In this document: positions 7,925 to 14,013 of the stretch, piece after piece
Layout of the letters: each line of letters starts with the position of its first letter
Position numbering within the stretch: the first letter of the stretch is position 1
Assembly: GCA_010015745.1 (NCBI GenBank)
Contig: ML978357.1
Span: forward strand, 19,246 to 33,258
Source of the DNA: Setomelanomma holmii
Lineage: Eukaryota > Ascomycota > Dothideomycetes > Pleosporales > Phaeosphaeriaceae
Length of the DNA stretch: 14,013 nt
Direction of reading: 5' to 3'
Notes under the pieces: generated by a model
Database searches by the model: none
Seen by the model: the letters and a program-made list of their open reading frames with translations, nothing else
What the model was told of the DNA's origin: nothing
Position numbers and translations under genes: made by a program

Positions 7925-8230
7925 GACATACGCGACATAGATCCGCGTCATCACAAGAAACGCATTGAGGACACAAAGGACGGACTGCTAGCAGACCCCT
8001 ACCGTTGAGTTGCTGATAAGACCACTTTCCAGCAATGGCAGCAGGACCCGCACAGCTGAAAGGAGATCCTGGTAAAGGCAGGACGATGTTACTCTGCGTT
8101 CTCGTCAACGAGCTGCAAAGTCGGATGCTCAGAACTGAGCTTTTGTCGTACTTCTTCTGTCAGAGGACTGACTCGCGCATCAACAGCGCCACGGGCCGCG
8201 ATGCGAGGACTGCTGTATATGATCGTGGAA
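7925..8230 (+). pseudogene. NACHT NTPase relic from an NLR-like (NWD) protein
   Basis: In one frame from 7925: DIRDIDPRHHKKRIEDTKDG, LLADPYR, TGA at 8006-8008, then TTFQQWQQDPHS and TGA at 8057-8059. This is the segment that precedes the P-loop in fungal NACHT proteins (DPR.DKKRIE.TKGGLL...F..W). The next frame carries the P-loop GDPGKGRTMLLC (8062-8097) and then LLSYFFCQRTDSRINSAT. A single extra G at about 8194 shifts the rest: AMRGLLYMIVEQ (8198-8233) is the expected continuation. Walker A normally ends GKT, but here it is GRT, so the ATP-binding lysine is arginine. NACHT proteins act as nucleotide-driven switches in fungal non-self recognition; this copy is dead from two stops, frame changes and the P-loop change. 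The remaining NACHT motifs and any WD40 part are absent downstream, replaced by cyclophilin sequence. Confidence 0.8.
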
Positions 8231-8342
8231 CAAGAAGCACGTCGTGTTCGGAGAAGTCACCAACGGCAAGAGCATCGTGCGTCAGATCGAGAACCTCAAG
8301 ACACAGAGCGGCGACAAGCCATGACAAGAGGTCACCATTCTT
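8226..8342 (+). pseudogene. Cyclophilin (peptidyl-prolyl isomerase, Cyp40/CPR6-like) exon fragment
   Basis: Frame at 8226-8321 reads WNKKHVVFGEVTNGKSIVRQ, then IENLKTQSGDKP, TGA at 8322-8324, then QEVTIL. This is the well-conserved last third of a cyclophilin domain (KHVVFGxV..G..V[VR]..E......D.P...V.I.DCG), with the spacing seen in Cyp40-type isomerases. Only about 38 codons remain, with no upstream catalytic Arg/Phe segment and no TPR repeats found nearby. GTATGC at 8344 could be the old donor of an intron that followed. The fragment abuts the NACHT relic with no spacer, so it is a rearranged piece and not a gene. Confidence 0.75.
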
Positions 8343-9993
8343 GGTATGCAGCACTGACGACCGTGTCTGTTATGGTTGGTAATGTTACTCCCCTTACGCG
8401 TGCGACAGGTCTTCGACGTTGCGGGGTAAGGCTGAGGCGCAGCAGGCTGCGCCTCTTTGCAGCATATGCACGCCTGACATCGTTCGTTGTCAGCCTGCTA
8501 CAACATAGATCGGCTGTGGATCGTAGCAAAGCAAACACATCAGAAGCAAGGAGAATCTATGGCTGTGCCTCTGAAGCGAGGTAGGTTAGTGGAAAGGCGG
8601 AGATGCGCAGTTTGACCGCCAAGATCACCGACAGTGACGGATGTGATGTTCATGGAATGCGCCGATTCCTGCAAAGATATTAACCTTGGTGGCCATCTGC
8701 TTTCAGGTACCAGACAGCCCAGCGACAGAAGCCACCACTACCACAGAGCAACTCGGGTAACGCCTTCGTGCACCACCAGCCTGCGGCCTAAACATATACG
8801 ACGGACTGCCAACGGTAGCAGCACCCGCACAATTGTATTCGCAACTCCATTCCTGCGCATATCACCGTCGTCTATCTGCGCGCGCATGTCCTCCTCCTCT
8901 CGATATGGACCCATATGCACCCCACGAGCTCAAACCTTGAGTCGTCGCCTCTGGTTCAACTCAGCCATACTTCCCGCATAACCGGGCACAGGAGCTCTCT
9001 GGCCCCATTCACTGCTATAGCTGGACGAGCTGCAATCTCCATCTCGCATACGTGGCACGACCATGTTGAGCTACCGCGCGCTCGCTTCAGCGGGCGCGGA
9101 GGTGTGGATGTTGGCGACTTCGGAGGAGTCGGCGGGCGAGCGGGCGACACGGTAGGTGGTAAATGGACAGATGTATCTAGCCAGCCCTGAATTCGATCAA
9201 ATTCATGCGATTGATGCGAGAAAGTGCCCATAAAGACCAGTATTGCGTGGGGAAGTTGATGCGCGTCATGCAGGACGCGGATGGCGTAAACGATGTGCTA
9301 GCCGTGCGCTGTTGCCCTGGCAACGAGCGCGGAAGCCCGGAGCAAGCAGCAACAAGCTAATAGACATCGAATTGTTCAATGAGACACACTGACTCGACGC
9401 TATCCTTGCCACATAGTCACTCCAACGATGCGGAGCCGTTCTCATGCAGCCTAGAACGGGGGTCTTCAAACGTGAGAGCTCGTCGCATACTCGCCCCACG
9501 GACTCCCTCGTTTACAGCACCGATCAACACGTAACTCCGCTCAAAGGCTGATGGACTGTGCCGCAGCAGAATGAGGCTGGTTGCACCGGATGGTCCATGG
9601 ACTTCTAGGGCGAGAACATTGCGCAGAGGGTGTCTCAGTTTGTAAAAGAGTGGAGTTTACTTGCTGAAGGCAATCCCTAGTGCTGCTACATGTTTCTTTG
9701 CAAAGCAGCAGCGGTTTGTAGCGTGCCTCGCCACATCTAGTAGAGATGTCCAAATCCATGCCTAGAGAGCTGATTGGCTGCAGCGCCCGTAGTTGCATGG
9801 ATCTTCCCTATGGTTGCGCGACTGCTCTGCTCCTCCCCTCTAACCGTCCCCTTTGCTCAACGCCGTCTCTTCGCGCTTTCCTCCTCACGCAGATGTCGCA
9901 GAGAAGGAAGCATCGCCATGTTCTCGCAATAATGGCCCTGTTAGGTACTTGCATGCTGCGAGGGTTTCCTGGTCCTCATTCCAACCGCGACCA
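8343..9993. other. Gap of about 1.6 kb; no gene identified
   Basis: Several open frames exist on both strands (for example 8634-8981 plus, 8956-9231 minus, 9746-10012 plus), but they are Arg/Ser/Pro-rich or lack any motif, and none is supported. A stable 8-bp hairpin is listed separately. I looked for more cyclophilin or NACHT pieces and found none. Confidence 0.4.
8434..8455. repeat. 8-bp inverted repeat with 6-base loop
   Basis: gaggcgca, loop gcaggc, tgcgcctc. The stem is perfect and GC-rich. No T-run follows, so it is not a bacterial-style terminator; role unknown. Confidence 0.6.
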
Positions 9994-10380
9994 TCACGCC
10001 CCACTGGGTTGAGCAGACGCTGCAGATGACGACACCATCGCACAGAGGTCGCGGTACATGGCGCGGAACGCCTCGCAAATCCGCTCGCCACGGTACTCTT
10101 CGTCAAAGTTCACCATGCCCCAATCGAAGATGTCCAACCCTTCCTTCTGCTGTCCGCCCCTGCCGTGCGTGGCTAGGTCAAAGGGACGCGAGGCGTACTC
10201 AGCGGCGATGGTGAAGAGGCTCGTCAGCGGCGTGCCAAAGCAGTCCAGGTCAATATCATCAGCGTTGTCGAAGCGCGCAAGCGCGATGTGCGACATCTCG
10301 CAGGGCCTCGCGCGCTCGGTTTCGACAACGATGGGAAGCCTCGCAGTCAACTCCGCGACATACGGCACCTTCGCAAGCAA
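9994..10380 (-). CDS. Coding-like fragment, unknown family
   Basis: The open frame runs from just after TAA (10381-10383) to TGA 9994-9996. The first ATG gives about 100 residues: MSHIALARFDNADDIDLDCF, GTPLTSLFTIAAEYASRPFD, then GLDIFDWGMVNFDEEYRGER and ICEAFRAMYRDLCAMV. Composition is balanced and acidic with an amphipathic helix near the end, better than the antisense frame, which is Ser/Arg-rich. The part before the first ATG (KVPYVAELTARLPIVVETER) also looks like protein, so the true 5' end is probably an upstream exon or has been lost. I cannot name the family. It may be the last exon of a gene or a fragment. It is divergent from the plus-strand fragments that begin at 10390. Confidence 0.4.
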   Translation of the reverse strand: MLAKVPYVAELTARLPIVVETERARPCEMSHIALARFDNADDIDLDCFGTPLTSLFTIAAEYASRPFDLATHGRGGQQKEGLDIFDWGMVNFDEEYRGERICEAFRAMYRDLCAMVSSSAASAQPSGA

Positions 10381-10389
10381 TTACACTAG

Positions 10390-10761
10390 CAGCCGACCCC
10401 AACCAGGGACCTAAATCTCGATCTCGCATTCGGACCTGACGAGTGGACAAATGCACACTTTCTGGGACCGCTTATGAAGCTGATTTGCGAGGCTCGCATC
10501 AATTGGGAAGTCGTGCAATAACGTATCCGCGAGGAATTCGCCAAACGTAAGAGCCCTAGAAGTCACACGCGAGGACCGAACTTGAGCCACATTACAGCGA
10601 GAGACGTGATAGCAGCATATCAGTCAGCCCAAACTCGCTCAATGCGGATGCTTCCTGAGAAGCTCCCGGGTCCATTTTCTCCAGAAAGCCCACTTCCAAA
10701 CTCATCATCAGCAATATCCCAACCCCCAAGAACCGGACGAAGTAGGCCAAAACGCAAGTGA
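10390..10761 (+). pseudogene. Unknown coding-like segment with one internal TAA, possibly transposon-related
   Basis: One frame reads LDLAFGPDEWTNAHFLGPLM, KLICEARINWEVVQ, TAA at 10519-10521, then without any shift RIREEFAKRKSPRSHTRGPN, LSHITARDVIAAYQSAQTRS, LPEKLPGPFSPESPLPNSSS and a basic end RTGRSRPKRK before TGA 10759-10761. Continuity on both sides of TAA suggests one protein hit by a nonsense change. The basic tail resembles a nuclear localisation or DNA-binding patch. I recognise no family. It sits just left of a cluster of inverted and direct CTTGAT motifs, so a mobile-element origin is a reasonable but unproven guess. Confidence 0.4.
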
Positions 10762-11107
10762 GATCCAGGACGTTACCAATTCAGGCGAACAAAGACCCGC
10801 CTTGGATTGGCAGACTCCGGTCCAACAACCACCGAAACCTATTAGGCTCAGCAACGCCTCCCCACGCATACCAGACTCACTAGAGCGCCCTAGAGGGTTT
10901 CAGGACTCACCGCTCGTAGGAGACAGAGTGCAGGGTTCTCTATACACGTCTCAATTTTCTTCCTCTCCTAACCCACTTAACGTTACTGTAGTCAGACTCG
11001 TCAACAATCAAGCGGCTTGCAAGCGCTTGATTGATAGCTTGATAAATATCAATCCCATCAAGTCAAGCTCGCCTATACTAATCTTTTACAGTAGCAATCC
11101 AAGCTGA
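10760..11107 (+). CDS. Second frame of the same unknown region, Pro-rich
   Basis: The next frame is open through EIQDVTNSGEQRPALDWQTP, VQQPPKPIRLSNASPRIPDS and LERPRGFQDSPLVGDRV to TGA 11105-11107; the first ATG-like codon is TTG at 10802. The first 60 or so residues look like a disordered Pro/Ser-rich protein. After about 10970 the composition turns AT-rich and is probably non-coding, as it overlaps the CTTGAT cluster. It may continue the preceding segment after a frameshift near 10740-10760. Confidence 0.25.
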   Translation, partial: EIQDVTNSGEQRPALDWQTPVQQPPKPIRLSNASPRIPDSLERPRGFQDSPLVGDRVQGSLYTSQFSSSPNPLNVTVVRLVNNQAACKRLIDSLININPIKSSSPILIFYSSNPS

Positions 11108-11145
11108 GGAGGGTCAGCTTGATTGTTCAGCTTGATAGGCTTGAT
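11005..11145. repeat. Cluster of CTTGAT/ATCAAG motifs with a perfect 10-bp inverted repeat; possible element end
   Basis: caatcaagcg (11005-11014) and cgcttgattg (11024-11033) form a perfect inverted repeat around 9 bases. The hexamer CTTGAT occurs at 11026, 11038, 11118, 11131 and 11140, and its complement ATCAAG at 11007 and 11057: seven sites in about 140 bp. Such subterminal motif clusters are common at ends of DNA transposons, where transposase binds. No target-site duplication or partner end was found in the window. Confidence 0.5.
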
Positions 11146-11608
11146 TACCACGCGTCTTCGTGAGGTCGAAACTCTACTTCCTTGCTTTGATGGTCATACC
11201 AATGGAAGAAGTCTTGGACGAAGGCAGCAGGCAGCTGATCTTGCAGTAAGTGGGATGGGACAAGGTCGAATCTTTTTCTGGCTCTTGTTTCCACAACCAA
11301 TAAATCCCCCCCCTCTCTACCAAAATTGATCTTGTGGTCATGTTATGTATTTCTGGAAGAGAATACCATTCCTGGCTCGTCTGTGGGCATGACTGCTATT
11401 GCGGATGTTTGGATAAGGGAAGATGTCACGTTTTGAAGTCTCTCCTGTTGTACGATGTATCACAACGTCACGGTTCCACTGCTGTACTACGTACAGTAAT
11501 ACGACTCACCGTTGCTCTGCCTCACCAGCACTACATGTACTGTTCGTAGCCACATACAATAGAATCTAAGTTCAATCCTTCAATTCTTCCGGCATGCGCA
11601 TTGTTCAT
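11146..11608. other. Gap; weak coding hints only
   Basis: A possible donor GTAAGT at about 11246 follows a short plus frame containing LALMVIPMEEVLDEGSRQL. Another frame near 11350-11425 reads EENTIPGSSVGMTAIADVWI. Both are short and unassigned. A C8 run lies near 11307. Confidence 0.25.
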
Positions 11609-11740
11609 TCACCGCAACAAGAAGAGTGCCCCTACCAATGCAATGAAGAGGCAGAATGTCTACGTGGTGTCAGCAAGTACATCTCAATACTCTTTGCGCT
11701 TGACTATTGAGCATCGGCAGACTTACTCTTTCGATTCAAA
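11609..11740 (-). other. Possible 3' exons of a tail-anchored protein with a canonical fungal intron
   Basis: On the minus strand, GTAAGT (11721-11726), a GCTGAC branch-like site and CACGTAG bound a 67-base intron-like segment (11660-11726), a very typical fungal intron. The following 17 codons (11659-11609) encode TFCLFIALVGALFLLR and stop: a single hydrophobic C-terminal anchor. The preceding sequence reads SELDRSHLNRK, but that frame leaves one extra base at the junction, so phase does not match as it stands. Either the exon frame differs or a one-base insertion has broken the gene. SNARE-like tail anchors look similar, but the evidence is too short to call. Confidence 0.3.
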
Positions 11741-12046
11741 TGAGATCGATCGAGTTCAGAGTGCCTCATGGGAGTGACGATGGGCTTATTGTGACATGGT
11801 CAGCGCAGTAATAATGCTGACCCTACCACCAACCTTGACATGACACATTACAGCATCAAGAGTGCCTTACAGCGATATCGCAGGAGAACGTGGCTATGAA
11901 CTTCCAGACAATGGGACTGCAATGACGAGAGTGCTACTGTATAAGCTAGTGCTTTGCGCCGATGTACTGTATAATGCTTCAGAAGATATCTGTCAATCCC
12001 CGTACCCTCCGAATCACGCTAGAACCCCCCTTGATCATTCCTTAGG

Positions 12047-12481
12047 ATGACGACGGAGACTCCTGTCCCCGAAGAATTTGAACAACAGGTAGTCACTTCT
12101 GGCAAAAAAGGCGCAAGAGAGGTCCAGCAGGCCACTACGATCTCAAAGTTTCGATCCAGGGATATCAAGAACAAATACCATGGGCCGTTGGAACCTATTG
12201 CCGAGGAACCTTATAACAGTACCACTGCACAATGATACAGAGTACCAGTGGCGAAGACGTATTCGAACCAATGGACCCGAGTGATATCGCATCGGGTTTT
12301 TCTGGGCCTTATCGCACTTGGTGGTGCGTGTACCATTGTGTCCATGGTAATTGCAATATGCAGGCGTACGACTAATAGAGCGAGACTCGACGTTCGAGTT
12401 CGCAACTGTCATAAACACTCTCTGTTTGCAGATGGGCTGTACTGTGGACGCGCATCGCGCGTGATCCATTCGTTGCTGTAA
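12047..12481 (+). pseudogene. Small membrane-protein frame interrupted by TGA
   Basis: From ATG 12047: TTETPVPEEFEQQVVTSGKK, then ISKFRSRDIKNKYHGPLEPI and EEPYNSTTAQ to TGA 12233-12235. The same frame resumes at once with YRVPVAKTYSNQWTRVISHR and VFLGLIALGGACTIVSMVIA, a clear single transmembrane helix followed by CRRTTNR, and runs to TAA 12479-12481. The charged hydrophilic N-terminal half, then a helix with basic residues on one side, suggests a type of small fungal membrane protein or the start of a larger one. A GTAATT at 12347 with actaat at 12371 and tttgcag at 12425-12431 could be an intron, but the exon after it does not stay open in phase. Family unknown. Confidence 0.35.
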
Positions 12482-12917
12482 TCCATAAATCATCGTTTAC
12501 GCCGCACACTTTTCTGACACATGCTGTCGTGATGACCTAGTCCAGTACACAGTACACTCTCGCCGCAATTGAGCACAATCACCCCCACAACGGTCCATAA
12601 TGGAATCAGTGCCGAGACGCTATGTACTCAGATATGCTGCGCCCTCTCACCACTGTGGGAAGCTCGTGTAAGTTACGAGCGGATGCTTGCTGACAGAACA
12701 TTACTAGGACATTACTAGGAGCATACGACTCGGCCTGTCCTCGATCAACCACACCGCGACTGAAATATGGGGACACTGTGGCCTCGCGTGCTAGCTAAGC
12801 GAAACATGGATACAGAAGCAGCTAGCGTGACCGCGCACACTCAATATGCACTCCAGCCTCACTAGACCTGAAGACCGTGCCGCGATGCACATGATGTTCT
12901 TGCCGCTGACGCATGTT
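12482..12917. other. Gap; an 11-bp tandem duplication and a small hairpin
   Basis: acattactagg is repeated back to back at 12698-12719. gctcgt/acgagc at 12662-12680 form a short stem. A GCTAGCT/AGCTAGC pair lies near 12791-12827. No gene seen. Confidence 0.4.
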
Positions 12918-12919
12918 TA

Positions 12920-13113
12920 CAGTTGCTAGCAACTGCGGCTTCACCCTTGCGCAAGGCTGCAACACGGTTCTGTCCAGCCCCACCTTCCGTACATAAATTA
13001 GCGCTGGGAGTCAACCGCAGGGCAAGTGATATAATTGGCCAGTTATCAGTGGAACATCAATTAGACTCTGGTCATACCGCTTGCAGGGGTAAAGCCGCAT
13101 TTGCGAGCAACTG
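12920..13113 (+). mobile_element. MITE copy 1, 194 bp, TA-flanked (Tc1/mariner-like)
   Basis: Bounded on both sides by TA (12918-12919 and 13114-13115). The ends are inverted repeats of about 31 bp starting CAGTTGCT and running into GCGGCTT(C/T)ACCC, with about four mismatches. The first 16 bases, CAGTTGCTAGCAACTG, are themselves a perfect palindrome. It has no coding capacity. TA duplication and ends starting CAGT fit non-autonomous Tc1/mariner-superfamily elements. An inverted copy of exactly the same length lies at 13507-13700. No autonomous partner is in the window. Confidence 0.85.
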
Positions 13114-13115
13114 TA

Positions 13116-13504
13116 CCCCGATCGTGGACTCGCGCTTAGATAGCGTGGGCTGACAGCCGCATGCCGTTTTTTGTTGATCAACGCGCACGGCCAATGCGCC
13201 GAACAATTTGCCAAACGCCTTAGCCATTGCCCGTCTTTGAGCAGCCAATTACAGCAACACATGGCACATGCAGCATCGTTGCCAGTATAGTCCCGTGTCT
13301 GTACCTCGCGGAAGACGGTAATTGTTCCTTGCTGTCTAAGATTGCGACGCGCTGGCGCGGCAGCCACTGAAGCAATGCGGAGCCTATTGTAGCATAGTGG
13401 GCCCAGCTGAATGAGCCGTGTCCAAGCCGTCCAGAAATCGCGCGAATCCGCAAGCTCGCACCGTCAGCAGCATTCGCCAAGGGTCACTACCACGTCTTGC
13501 TGCA
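13116..13504. other. Spacer between the two MITE copies
   Basis: 389 bases between the TA sites. Minus-strand frames here (13220-13480, and 13011-13367 running into the element) are shadows or chance. There is no third element copy and no transposase sequence. Confidence 0.4.
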
Positions 13505-13506
13505 TA

Positions 13507-13700
13507 CAGTTGCTAGCGAATGCGGCTTCACCCCGGCAAGCGGTATCACCAGAGTCTAATCATTGTTCCACTAATAATTGGCCAATTATATCGCTTACCC
13601 TGCGATTTACTTACAGCGCTAAACTATGTACGCAAGGTGGGGCTGAGTAAAACCATGTTGCGGCCTTGCGCAGGGGTGAAGCCGCAATCGCTAGCGACTG
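13507..13700 (-). mobile_element. MITE copy 2, 194 bp, TA-flanked, inverted relative to copy 1
   Basis: Flanked by TA (13505-13506 and 13701-13702). Its reverse complement aligns end to end with copy 1, without gaps in my reading, at about 85% identity; roughly 29 differences, most of them transitions. Its inverted repeats (CAGTTGCTAGCGAATGCGG on the left, complement of CGCTAGCGACTG on the right) differ at about three of 31 positions. The interior keeps a perfect 16-base palindrome ataattggccaattat near 13574-13589, which is imperfect in copy 1. Confidence 0.85.
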
Positions 13701-13702
13701 TA

Positions 13703-13933
13703 TTATCGCAGCAGTGTCATGTTTTCTTGCGTCGGTTCGGCTATTCCTTGTTCCACCCAATCCGGCAATTACCAGGACCGGAGCAGACCACTACGAGCAT
13801 GAACTGCGGTATGTGGTCCTTCTAAGCATGCAGAAAATCGTCGCGTCTGTATATAAGCGTGCGAGAAAACAAAGACGTTTGATGATTGACTTGTATACAG
13901 CCTGTCTATCGAAGCTAGGCGATGCGATCACAT
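13703..13933. other. Short gap right of the second MITE
   Basis: No gene seen. tatataag at about 13850 lies downstream of the minus-strand gene end, so it is unlikely to be its promoter. Confidence 0.3.
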
Positions 13934-14013
13934 TTATGCATCTTTGCCCCAGGCTCTCTCCGCTTCTTCGTCAATGCGCTTGCAGATCCAGCTTCCGTAG
14001 AACGCAGGATACA
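13934..14013 (-). CDS. Probable 3' end of a gene entering from the right edge
   Basis: The minus frame from the right edge reads YPAFYGSWICKRIDEEAERA, then WGKDA, and stops at TAA 13934-13936. Aromatic and charged residues in this pattern suggest a real C-terminus, but 26 codons are too few to name it. The other two minus frames stop or change composition. It would lie 230 bases right of the second MITE. Confidence 0.4.
   Translation of the reverse strand, partial: YPAFYGSWICKRIDEEAERAWGKDA

Noticed and set aside
3..8342. One split NLR gene joining the WD40 array and the NACHT relic
   Set aside because: NACHT normally precedes WD40. Here the WD40 lies 7 kb upstream on the same strand and other gene relics on both strands intervene, so they are pieces of two genes.
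8434..8455. Hairpin as a rho-independent terminator
   Set aside because: No T-run follows, and the sequence context is fungal.
10058..10414. 118-residue plus frame opposite the 9994-10380 fragment
   Set aside because: Ser/Arg-rich with no motif; the minus frame has much better protein character.
13011..13480. Minus-strand open frames between and within the MITEs
   Set aside because: They run through element ends and spacer and have no motif; chance frames.

Overview
The window looks like accessory DNA of a filamentous ascomycete (Pezizomycotina; Dothideomycetes is my guess, from the style of the NLR-type repeats and not from any search). Reasons: a WD40 array of the fungal NACHT-WD40 (NWD/HET-E-like) kind, a NACHT P-loop relic, an F-box/LRR relic, a GH18 chitinase relic, TA-flanked MITEs, and long stretches without coding potential. 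No complete, clearly intact gene of known function lies wholly inside the window. No bacterial operon, CRISPR array, tRNA or rRNA was seen.

Layout. 1-869 (+): C-terminal end of an NWD-type protein, five full 42-residue WD40 units plus a partial sixth, running in from the left edge. 1630-2326 (+): decayed F-box/LRR gene spread over two frames with stops. 2877-3594 (-): decayed GH18 chitinase in at least two frames, with its catalytic acid lost. 3595-4800: mostly empty, with a small degenerate tandem repeat and one short open frame. 5336-6894 (-): the longest open stretch, an unrecognised protein with an Asp10 tract and a SUMO-interaction-like motif, interrupted by an in-frame TGA and then a frame change. 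7925-8230 (+): NACHT NTPase relic whose Walker A lysine is arginine, joined directly to a cyclophilin fragment (8226-8342). 9994-10380 (-) and 10390-11107 (+): coding-like fragments of unknown families. 11005-11145: a cluster of CTTGAT/ATCAAG motifs with a perfect 10-bp inverted repeat. 11609-11740 (-): possible last exons of a tail-anchored protein. 12047-12481 (+): small protein frame with one membrane segment, broken by TGA. 12920-13113 and 13507-13700: two copies of a 194-bp TIR element, head-to-head, each flanked by TA. 13934-14013 (-): probable 3' end of a gene that continues past the right edge.

The genes do not form a pathway. The picture is a graveyard of fast-turnover families (NLR-like, F-box, chitinase) broken by indels, stops and rearrangements and peppered with small repeats. 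The strongest new-looking signals are the twin TA-flanked MITEs, the NACHT/cyclophilin junction, and the WD40 array with variation focused on a few codons of the unit. All identities and family names come from reading motifs by eye; no database search was run.
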